From assembly GCA_964496245.1 (NCBI GenBank), contig CAZBZG010000231.1, positions 1 through 7,676 of the forward strand: a stretch of 7,676 nt of DNA, in the 5' to 3' direction. The notes beneath the pieces are model-generated. The model was not told the DNA's origin. It did no database searches and saw only the letters and a program-made list of their open reading frames with translations. A program made the translations under genes and the position numbers. The stretch comes from CAZBZG01 sp964496245. GTDB lineage: Bacteria; Planctomycetota; SZUA-567. Shown in pieces: positions 1 through 4,749 of the stretch (within the stretch, counting starts at the first letter, position 1; each line of letters opens with the position of its first letter).

Positions 1-57
1 GCTCGGCTGCGAACTCGTCTGGCCGGGCTGGAGCTCGGCGCTCCCAGGGCGGTTCGC

Positions 58-456
58 TCAGCCCAGGGCTTTGCGCACCGAATCGAGGACCGGCGCCTGG
101 CGGGGGTCGATCAGGTCGGCGGCCCGGTCGATCGGGACCACCGCGCGTTCGCGCACGTCGGACTCGTCCCACTCCGCAAGCAGCCGGTCCACCTTCATGG
201 GGTACATGTCGACCTTGCAGGTGCCGCCCCACTTCTCGTACTGGTAGGTGGCCAGCGGCTTGGTATCGACCGCGCCCAGGAGACCGCCCTCTTCGAGTGC
301 CTCCTGCGCGGCCGAGTCCCACGGTGTCATGTCGTCCTCGGTCAAGCCCTTGGGGAAGATCCACCGGCCGCTGTTGGACGTGACGAGCACCAGGCGCAGC
401 CCCTCGTCGGTCTCGAGATACGGCACCACGCCCGATTGACTGTAGGTCGTCCCCAT
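58..456 (-). CDS. Nudix hydrolase (DIPP-like), 132 aa
   Basis: Predicted cytoplasmic Nudix-fold pyrophosphohydrolase, cleaving a nucleoside diphosphate linked to another moiety; the substrate cannot be read from sequence. The Nudix box lies at residues 37-59: G37, then Q51-E52, then E55-E56 and G58, which keeps the catalytic metal-binding glutamates E52, E55 and E56. Two usual box positions are changed: the first Glu is Met43 and the Arg before E52 is Gln51. These two normally pair with each other, and the same region is relaxed in bacterial proteins related to diphosphoinositol-polyphosphate/diadenosine-polyphosphate hydrolases, which also share the preceding WIFPKG stretch (residues 32-37). 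The length suits a single-domain Nudix enzyme. The ATG is preceded by GGAGA about 9 nt upstream. It lies 73 bp downstream of the rhomboid gene and has its own candidate promoter, so it may be transcribed both alone and by read-through. Family confident; DIPP-like subgroup is inference. Confidence 0.88.
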   Translation of the reverse strand: MGTTYSQSGVVPYLETDEGLRLVLVTSNSGRWIFPKGLTEDDMTPWDSAAQEALEEGGLLGAVDTKPLATYQYEKWGGTCKVDMYPMKVDRLLAEWDESDVRERAVVPIDRAADLIDPRQAPVLDSVRKALG

Positions 457-479
457 GAGCAGTGTCTCCGTCTGGCTCT

Positions 480-508
480 AGCCTACGCTCCGGGCCGTGT
501 TCTGTCCA
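480..508 (-). promoter_or_regulatory. Candidate sigma70-like promoter for the Nudix gene
   Basis: On the minus strand TGGACA (503-508; 5 of 6 to the -35 consensus) is followed after 17 bp by TAGGCT (480-485; only 3 of 6 to the -10). This would start transcription near 473 and give a leader of about 17 nt containing the Shine-Dalgarno. The spacing and position are good but the -10 is weak, so this is the least certain of the promoters called here. Confidence 0.35.
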
Positions 509-529
509 CCAGCGTTTCTCTTGCCGGCT

Positions 530-1729
530 TCACCCCCGCGGCCGTCGGCGGTAGAGGTCGATCTGCTCGAGCGCCTCGCGCGCGCGGGCGGCCACGTCGG
601 CATCGGGGTCGTGGTCGAACACGGCCTGCAGGTGCTGGAACGCAGCCGTGGGCTGGCCCTGTCGCAGGCGCAGCAGGCCCAGGCGCAGCAGGACCTCGTC
701 GAGGTGCGGGTCGCGCGGCTGGCGCGCCACGCACAGGCGCAGGAGCCGCGCAGCAGCCACCGGGTACCCGGCCTCGTCCATCCAGTCGGCCAACATAGCG
801 CAGGACCGCGCGTCGAGCGCGCCGAGCTCGCCGCGCTGCATTTGGGCGGCGGTCATGAGCGCTTCCTCGGCGTCGCCCGCCTGGATGACCCGCTGCAGTT
901 CGCCCAGCGCGTCGTTGCCGCGGGACATGCGTGGCGCTTCGGCACGCGGCACCGGCCGCGGCCGCGTTGGTGCGCCCAGCCGTTCGGCCCACGGCCACTG
1001 CCAGGAGACGTGTTCGCCCGCCCACGCCACGCCGAGTCCGGCCAGGAAGCCGCCCAGGTGCGCGCCGTATGCGACCCCTGTCTGGCTGCCGAGCAGCACG
1101 GGCAGCAGGTTGTCCACGAGCACGTAGAAGCCGAGCACCACGCGCGCGGGGAGCAGCACCACATCGAAGAAGAACGGCCAGATGAAGAGGAAGACCTTGA
1201 CCAGGTTGCGGGGAAACATGAGAAAGTAGAGCCCCAGCACGCCGGAGATGGCGCCCGAAGCGCCGACGAGCGGGAGCAGGGACGCCTGTTCGAAGAGCGC
1301 GTAGGCGAGCGTGGCAGCCGCGCCCGTGGCCAGGTAGAGTACGAGGTAGAGCGCCCTTCCCACGCGATGCTCCACGTTGTCCCCGTAGATCCAGAGAAAC
1401 AGCATGTTGCCGAAGAGGTGGAGCAGTCCGCCGTGGAGGAACATGGACGCGAAGAGGTCGGACAGCTCGGGCGCGGCCGGCTTGTACCCGTGGGCGAAGA
1501 CGAAGAGATCGTAGGCGCTGACCTGGATACGGGTCGACACGCCGGGCGGGAGCGCGCGGCGGACGGCCTCGAGGTACTCCCGCAGCAGCGGGTCGTTCGG
1601 ATCCGGCGCCTGTGCGGAGAGCGGCCACGTGATCAGCAGGTAGACGAGCACGTTGGCCGCGATCAGGGCCCAGTTGACCCAGGCCGTGAAGTTGCGGGGA
1701 TTGGGGGTGTCGCCGGTCGGCAAAAACAC
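530..1729 (-). CDS. Rhomboid-family intramembrane serine protease with C-terminal TPR-like domain, 399 aa
   Basis: Predicted polytopic inner-membrane serine protease that cleaves substrates within or next to transmembrane helices. Seen in the sequence: a first hydrophobic helix at residues about 17-36; the HGGLLHLFGNM segment with His99, His104 and Asn108; the catalytic GxSG motif G156-A-S158-G159; and the second dyad residue His224 in YGAHLGG. Together these are the full rhomboid signature, so it should be an active protease rather than an inactive iRhom-like protein. A 50-residue loop with several prolines separates the first helix from the HxxxxH helix. After the last membrane helix (about residue 238), residues 272-395 are alpha-helical with spacing like two or three tetratricopeptide repeats, probably a cytoplasmic protein-binding tail. 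The GTG start at 1729 is chosen because AGGAG lies 7 nt upstream and the likely promoter lies between it and a more upstream in-frame ATG at 1879. Substrate unknown. Confidence 0.93.
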   Translation of the reverse strand: MFLPTGDTPNPRNFTAWVNWALIAANVLVYLLITWPLSAQAPDPNDPLLREYLEAVRRALPPGVSTRIQVSAYDLFVFAHGYKPAAPELSDLFASMFLHGGLLHLFGNMLFLWIYGDNVEHRVGRALYLVLYLATGAAATLAYALFEQASLLPLVGASGAISGVLGLYFLMFPRNLVKVFLFIWPFFFDVVLLPARVVLGFYVLVDNLLPVLLGSQTGVAYGAHLGGFLAGLGVAWAGEHVSWQWPWAERLGAPTRPRPVPRAEAPRMSRGNDALGELQRVIQAGDAEEALMTAAQMQRGELGALDARSCAMLADWMDEAGYPVAAARLLRLCVARQPRDPHLDEVLLRLGLLRLRQGQPTAAFQHLQAVFDHDPDADVAARAREALEQIDLYRRRPRG

Positions 1730-1736
1730 GCAGGGT

Positions 1737-1743
1737 CTCCTCT
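1737..1743 (-). promoter_or_regulatory. Ribosome binding site fixing the rhomboid GTG start
   Basis: The minus strand reads AGAGGAG, with the AGGAG core at 1737-1741, and then 7 nt before GTG at 1729-1727. No comparable site precedes the longer in-frame ATG start at 1879, and the residues that longer start would add (rich in Arg, Pro and Ser) do not look like rhomboid sequence. Confidence 0.75.
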
Positions 1744-1787
1744 GCTGGGAAGGACGCGCGATCCGTGGTCGCACGCTCCCCCGACCC

Positions 1788-1804
1788 GCGATCGTAGGCG
1801 ATCG
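1788..1804. repeat. GCGATCG direct repeat, 10-bp period, over the rhomboid -10
   Basis: GCGATCG occurs at 1788-1794 and again at 1798-1804, exactly one helical turn apart, and the first copy overlaps the proposed -10 of the rhomboid promoter. Each copy contains the palindrome CGATCG, which occurs twice more in this control region (1932-1937 and 1965-1970). The arrangement could be an operator, but no regulator is known for it and short repeats arise by chance. Confidence 0.3.
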
Positions 1805-1819
1805 GAGCGCATTTGGCAA
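1791..1819 (-). promoter_or_regulatory. Sigma70-like promoter for the rhomboid gene
   Basis: On the minus strand TTGCCA (1814-1819; 5 of 6 to TTGACA) and TACGAT (1791-1796; 4 of 6 to TATAAT) are separated by 17 bp. Transcription would start near 1784, giving a leader of about 55 nt before the GTG start. The promoter lies downstream of the alternative ATG at 1879, which supports the shorter protein. Confidence 0.6.
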
Positions 1820-1860
1820 GGCGGAGGGGCCCGTTCCCGGGTGGGCGGACCAAAAGTTCC

Positions 1861-1889
1861 TTGCCGGTTCCGCGGCCATCGATTACCAT
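1861..1889 (+). promoter_or_regulatory. Sigma70-like promoter for the 2013 gene
   Basis: TTGCCG (1861-1866) and TACCAT (1884-1889) are 17 bp apart, each 4 of 6 to consensus, and form a near copy of the divergent rhomboid promoter. Transcription would start near 1896, leaving an unusually long leader of about 117 nt that holds a 12-bp palindrome and a hairpin. Confidence 0.5.
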
Positions 1890-1907
1890 GCACGGGCGCG
1901 TAGGGGG

Positions 1908-1919
1908 GGGATGCATCCC
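1908..1919. promoter_or_regulatory. 12-bp perfect palindrome in the leader
   Basis: GGGATGCATCCC at 1908-1919 is a perfect palindrome preceded by a run of G. It sits about 12 bp downstream of the predicted plus-strand transcription start, a usual position for a repressor operator. No regulator gene is in the window, so the role is a guess. Confidence 0.3.
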
Positions 1920-1975
1920 GCGCAGGTTTCTCGATCGCGTGGGGCAAGCCTCTCCCCGCTGTTTCGATCGCCGGA

Positions 1976-1990
1976 CGGGGCAAAGCCCCG
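1976..1990 (+). promoter_or_regulatory. Leader hairpin upstream of the RBS of the 2013 gene
   Basis: CGGGGC at 1976-1981 pairs with GCCCCG at 1985-1990 across an AAA loop, giving a 6-bp all-GC stem. It ends about 10 nt before the Shine-Dalgarno (AAAAGGA, 2000-2006 region). It may influence RNA stability or translation. It matches no riboswitch class I recognise. Confidence 0.35.
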
Positions 1991-2012
1991 CCCCCAGCAA
2001 AAGGACCCGAGC

Positions 2013-2438
2013 ATGACCAGCATGAACCTCGACGACATCCGGGCGGATGCGAACAATCTCTTTCGCGAGGAGATGATCACGGACCTCAAGATCGCGACCA
2101 TCCGCAAGCTCACGCCCATCAAGGCTGACGGAACGGTGGACGACAAGCGCGACGTGCAGTTCACAGCCCAAACCCACATCATGTCGCAGATGGGAGCGCT
2201 TCCGATCAATGCCCCGCTCGAGGCCACGACCTTGGAGGACGCACTCAAGGAGTTCCCGCAGGCGGTCAAACAGGGGGTCGAGAAGATGGTGGACGAAGTC
2301 CGCGAGCTCCAGCGCCAGGAGTCCGGACGAATCGTGGTCCCGCGTCCGGGGCAGGGCATGGGCGGTGCGGGCTTGCCGGGGCAGCCCGGTGCCCAGCCCG
2401 GCGGTGGCCAGGGGCCCGGGCCGATCGTGATGGGATAA
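2013..2438 (+). CDS. Small conserved-looking cytoplasmic protein of unknown function, 141 aa
   Basis: No function is recognised. The protein has no signal peptide or membrane segment and should be cytoplasmic. Residues 1-105 look like a compact domain: a helical start (LDDIRADANNLFREEM), a basic strand region IATIRKLTPIKADG (27-40), a segment rich in Thr and Met, and a long charged helix at about 73-102 (from LEDALKEF to ELQRQE) that could form a coiled coil. The last 30 residues are a low-complexity Gly/Pro/Gln tail, probably disordered. The ATG at 2013 is preceded by AAAAGGA 7 nt away, and the reading frame upstream of it shows no such signal. It is the first gene after the divergent promoter and is followed 76 bp later by the amidohydrolase gene on the same strand. 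I have a vague, unverified recollection of similar short proteins labelled only as cytoplasmic proteins in several phyla. Confidence 0.8.
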   Translation: MTSMNLDDIRADANNLFREEMITDLKIATIRKLTPIKADGTVDDKRDVQFTAQTHIMSQMGALPINAPLEATTLEDALKEFPQAVKQGVEKMVDEVRELQRQESGRIVVPRPGQGMGGAGLPGQPGAQPGGGQGPGPIVMG

Positions 2439-2514
2439 CGGCTGTCATTCCTTTCCCCTGCGGCAGCCTTCGTTCCTTCGCGTCCGCTTGAAGACGCGGC
2501 CGGAATGGCACAGC

Positions 2515-3492
2515 ATGCACACCAGCCTGATTCCCGCGTATGCCTCCGCGCTCGCCCAGCCGCTCGCGGCTCCGCCCTGCCCGATCTTCGATGCGCACAT
2601 GCACGTGGGCGAGATGGCCCGCAACCGCGCCTACGTGCGCGCCGCGCGCGCCTATGGGGTGTCCCGCGCGCTGGGGATGCTCCATGAAGTGGAGCCCGAG
2701 GACCTGTACGACGCGTTCGGCGACTTCTTCGTGCCGTGCGTGTGGGCCACGCGCGACGCGCCGGGCGGCGCATCCTGGGCGCGCGAGGAGATCGAACGCC
2801 TGGAGGACTGGCGCGGGCGCGGAGCGGGCTGCGTCAAGTACAAGGTCACGCCCGTCCACGGCAAGCCGGCTTGCTTTCTGGACGACGAACGGCTCCAGCC
2901 CGTGCTCCGGCGGGCGGCAGAGCTCGGGTACGTGGTCATGGCGCACATCGCCGAGCCCTCGCTCTGGTGGCCGGAACGCTTCGATCCGGCGGAGGTGGGG
3001 AGCAAGGAGAGCTACTTCCCGCAGGTCGAGGCCGTGCTGCGCGAGCATCCCGCCATGCGCTTCGTGGGCGCGCACATGGGCGGGAGCCCGGAAGACCTGG
3101 GACGCCTGGCCGCCCTCATGGAGACGTATCCGAACTACTACGTGGATACGTCGGCCACCAAGTGGATCGTGCGCGAACTCAGCCGGCAGCGCGAGGCTGC
3201 GCGCGCGTTCTTCCTCCGCTTTGCCGACCGGATCCTGTTCGGCAGCGACCTGGTGGCCCAGTTCGGGGACAGCGACGACTACTTCACGAGCCGCTTCCAC
3301 GTGCAGCGCTTCATGTGGGAGGCGGACGCGCCCGCCCCCAGCATGATCGCGGATCCGGACGCCGTGCCTCCCGATTTCCCGAACGGCCCGGAACTCCGGC
3401 CGCTGGGGTTGCCCGCGGCTGTGCTGCAGAAGATCTACTGGCAGAACGCGGCCGCGCTCTTCGCGGACGCCCGCGCGCCGCAGTCGGCGTGA
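2515..3492 (+). CDS. Metal-dependent amidohydrolase (Amidohydro_2 type), 325 aa
   Basis: Predicted cytoplasmic TIM-barrel metal-dependent hydrolase of the amidohydrolase-related (Amidohydro_2) group, whose members hydrolyse or decarboxylate ring or carboxylate substrates. Visible metal and catalytic residues: the HxH motif His28-x-His30 in FDAHMHVG at the end of strand 1; a strand with VKYK (Lys108, Lys110); His144 in MAHIAEP; His187 in VGAHMGG; and Asp245 in LFGSDL. This is the expected order for the family, so the active site appears complete. There is no signal peptide. ATG 2515 is preferred because GGAA lies 9 nt upstream; an in-frame TTG at 2488 would add nine residues but has no RBS. 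No promoter is evident in the 76-bp gap before it, only a weak 6-bp inverted repeat (2479-2484 with 2493-2498), so it is probably co-transcribed with the 2013 gene. Substrate not predictable. Confidence 0.9.
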   Translation: MHTSLIPAYASALAQPLAAPPCPIFDAHMHVGEMARNRAYVRAARAYGVSRALGMLHEVEPEDLYDAFGDFFVPCVWATRDAPGGASWAREEIERLEDWRGRGAGCVKYKVTPVHGKPACFLDDERLQPVLRRAAELGYVVMAHIAEPSLWWPERFDPAEVGSKESYFPQVEAVLREHPAMRFVGAHMGGSPEDLGRLAALMETYPNYYVDTSATKWIVRELSRQREAARAFFLRFADRILFGSDLVAQFGDSDDYFTSRFHVQRFMWEADAPAPSMIADPDAVPPDFPNGPELRPLGLPAAVLQKIYWQNAAALFADARAPQSA

Positions 3493-3508
3493 ACCTGAAG
3501 CAGCCCGC

Positions 3509-3607
3509 CTATGCTTCCCGGATCCACACCCGCATCTCGCCGTTGGCGCGGTTGTTCCAGAGGCAGTAGGGCACGGCCAGCAAAGGTGCGGAGCGGGTGC
3601 GGCTCGT
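3509..3607 (-). pseudogene. Remnant: C-terminal end of a DUF1680/GH127 glycosidase-like gene
   Basis: On the minus strand the frame ending at the TAG at 3511-3509 encodes about 25 residues, including SAPLLAVPY and then LWNNRANGEMRVWI. This pattern (a hydrophobic strand, PY, W-x-NR, GEM-x-VW) matches, from memory, the extreme C-terminus of DUF1680 proteins, the family of beta-L-arabinofuranosidases (GH127). The frame is closed upstream by a TGA at 3634-3632, so only the tail survives, and it has no start or RBS. It is most simply the scar of a deleted or rearranged glycosidase gene. The match is short and recalled rather than searched, so it could be chance, but motif order and an in-frame stop directly after it both fit. 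Confidence 0.5.
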
Positions 3608-3681
3608 GGGGGGCTGAGAGTTAGGCCTGGTTCAAGAACACGCGGATCCGGGTCACACATGGCACACGGAGCAGTATGTAG

Positions 3682-3742
3682 CCCAGGCACTCTTGCCTGG
3701 GGCGGATTCCCTGAGGCGCTGCACAGGCAGGAGTGCCTGTGC
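3682..3742. repeat. REP-like pair of inverted hairpins
   Basis: Two perfect palindromes flank a 19-bp spacer. The first has 8-bp arms (3682-3689 and 3694-3701) with the loop CTCT. The second has 9-bp arms (3721-3729 and 3734-3742) with the loop GGAG. The 16-base core of the first (3684-3699) equals the reverse complement of the core of the second (3724-3739) with one mismatch, loops included, so the two are inverted copies of one element. A tail-to-tail pair of short imperfect copies between convergent genes is the layout of REP doublets (REPINs/BIMEs) mobilised by RAYT-type Y1 transposases. No transposase is present here. It may also act as a bidirectional RNA stabiliser or transcription stop. 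Confidence 0.65.
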
Positions 3743-3829
3743 CACAAACCGCTCTCACCGAGTGTTACCCGGAATTGAACGAGGCCGAGAGTTAAGGGAT
3801 CTCAGCCCTCAAGCCTCAGGCCGTATCCT

Positions 3830-4072
3830 TCACACCTCAAGCACACAGATCGGCTCGCCGACCTTGACCTCGTCGTCCTCGGACACGAGCAGCTCCTTGA
3901 TCTTGCCGCTCTTGGGGCAGGGCACGTTGAACGTGGCCTTGTCCGTGACCATCTCCACGAGGTCGTCGCCCTCAGCCACGTCGTCGCCCACGTCGTAGTA
4001 GTTGAACGAGACCTTGGCCTTGTCGTCGGCGTCCTCGCCCAGCGACGGCAGCGTCACGGTGAAAGCAGCCAT
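3830..4072 (-). CDS. Free-standing lipoyl (biotinyl/lipoyl-fold) domain protein, 80 aa
   Basis: A single lipoyl domain making up the entire protein. The flattened beta-barrel pattern is visible: VTLPSLGED at the start, VSFNYYDVGDDVAEGDDL in the first half, the hairpin EMVTDKATFNVPCP, and KIKELLVSEDDEVKVGEPICVLEV at the end. Lys45 in the DKA turn is the expected attachment residue. E-x-x-TDKA followed by V-P is the signature of lipoyl domains of 2-oxoacid dehydrogenase E2 subunits rather than the MKM of biotin carriers, so lipoylation is more likely than biotinylation. The family's usual E2 partner carries this domain at the N-terminus of an acyltransferase; here it stands alone, about the size of one domain and strongly acidic, with no catalytic gene nearby. 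It would act as a swinging-arm carrier for enzymes encoded elsewhere. The ATG is preceded by AAAGGG 7 nt away and a strong promoter. Confidence 0.9.
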   Translation of the reverse strand: MAAFTVTLPSLGEDADDKAKVSFNYYDVGDDVAEGDDLVEMVTDKATFNVPCPKSGKIKELLVSEDDEVKVGEPICVLEV

Positions 4073-4124
4073 TGAGATACCCTTTCCATGCAGGCAGGCG
4101 TTTCCGATTCTGGTTGAAGAGCCT

Positions 4125-4152
4125 ACTCTATGCAGCCGGCCCTCTGTGTCAA
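4125..4152 (-). promoter_or_regulatory. Sigma70-like promoter for the lipoyl-domain gene
   Basis: On the minus strand a perfect -35 TTGACA (4147-4152) is followed after 16 bp by TAGAGT (4125-4130; 4 of 6 to TATAAT). Transcription would start near 4118, giving a leader of about 46 nt. It shows the gene is transcribed on its own and not only by read-through from the alkyltransferase gene that ends 82 bp further upstream on the same strand. Confidence 0.6.
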
Positions 4153-4233
4153 GAGGCGGCGGAACGAAAGCCGCAATGCGTTACTTCCCAGGCGGTTGCA
4201 GCATAGATGCGCAGGCGGGGCGCGGAAGGAGGA

Positions 4234-4749
4234 TTACGGCCGCACCATCACCCCCTCGAGCGCGAGCAGTTTCTGCTTGAGTCCCGGCCGTCCGCTCCAG
4301 CCGCCGCAGCGGCCGTCCGCAGCCACCACGCGGTGGCAGGGGATGAGCAGGGGCACGGGATTCGCCCCGCAGGCCTGACCCACGGCGCGCGCCGATCCGC
4401 AGCCCACGCGCGCGGCCAGCTCGCCGTAGCTCACGGTCGTGCCATAGGGGATACGCTGCATGGCTTGCCAGACCCGGCAGCGGAACGCGGTGTGGCCGGC
4501 CAGATCGACGGGCACTGTGAAACGCATCTGCCGGCGCCTGTGGTAGGCACGGAGTTCGCGCGCGAGCCTACGGGCGAGCGTGCGCACGTGCTCCGGGCCG
4601 TCTTGGACACGCGCGCAGGGCGTGCGCTCGCGTCGCGCGCCAGGGAAGGCCAATCGCGCTACCCCGCGCGGGGTCAGGACCGCGGAGTAGGTGCCTGGAG
4701 GTGTGTCCACACAAGCCACAAAGGCGGAGGGAGCCTCCGGCCTACTCAT
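4234..4749 (-). CDS. ogt: Methylated-DNA--[protein]-cysteine S-methyltransferase (O6-alkylguanine-DNA alkyltransferase), 171 aa
   Basis: Suicidal DNA-repair protein that transfers the alkyl group from O6-alkylguanine (and O4-alkylthymine) to its own cysteine. The acceptor is Cys138 in the IPCHRVV motif (residues 136-142). Also visible are the winged-helix DNA-binding part IPYGTTVSYGELAARVG (100-116), the arginine-finger segment SARAVGQACGANP (119-131), and GGWSG with K160 and LLALEG closing the active site, all in family order. Residues 1-80 form the usual poorly conserved N-terminal domain. The length matches single-domain Ogt/AGT proteins without an AdaA part. The start ATG at 4749 lies inside the end of the upstream secreted-protein gene: the ATG and that gene's TAG overlap in an 8-nt ATGAGTAG, so translation is probably coupled. 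A longer in-frame start at 4851 would add 34 low-complexity residues lying wholly within that gene and is rejected. Confidence 0.95.
   Translation of the reverse strand: MSRPEAPSAFVACVDTPPGTYSAVLTPRGVARLAFPGARRERTPCARVQDGPEHVRTLARRLARELRAYHRRRQMRFTVPVDLAGHTAFRCRVWQAMQRIPYGTTVSYGELAARVGCGSARAVGQACGANPVPLLIPCHRVVAADGRCGGWSGRPGLKQKLLALEGVMVRP

Larger units (their letters stand above)
3493..3829. other. Gene-poor stretch of 337 bp between convergent genes
   Basis: This is the only stretch above 300 bases without an intact gene. It separates the convergent amidohydrolase and lipoyl-domain genes. It holds a minus-strand fragment resembling the end of a DUF1680/GH127 gene and a pair of inverted hairpins. 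The rest (about 3608-3681 and 3743-3829) shows nothing I can identify, and no classic terminator with a T-run was found for either flanking gene. Confidence 0.7.

Noticed and set aside
1..57. Possible end or start of another gene at the left edge
   Set aside because: All frames read through without a domain or start signal; too short to judge.
497..1903. Long open frame of 468 codons on the plus strand opposite the rhomboid gene
   Set aside because: Its translation is Arg/Glu/Gln/His-rich with no domain and it mirrors the rhomboid gene; long antisense frames are expected at this GC content.
1653..2012. N-terminal extension of the 2013 gene by 120 codons
   Set aside because: The extension crosses both divergent promoters and the leader; a Shine-Dalgarno directly precedes the ATG at 2013.
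483..2177. Open frame of 564 codons on the minus strand overlapping the rhomboid gene
   Set aside because: Arg/Ala/Pro/Gly-rich out-of-frame reading that crosses the divergent promoters and the 2013 gene; the rhomboid frame explains the region fully.
2479..2498. Inverted repeat between the 2013 gene and the amidohydrolase as a terminator
   Set aside because: Only 6 bp with an 8-nt loop and no T-run; too weak to call.
3682..3742. CRISPR-like repeat array
   Set aside because: Only two units, inverted rather than direct, with a 19-bp spacer and no cas genes.
2266..3747. Open frame of 493 codons on the minus strand opposite the amidohydrolase
   Set aside because: Composition is His/Arg/Pro/Ala-rich and the opposite strand has all amidohydrolase metal ligands in order.
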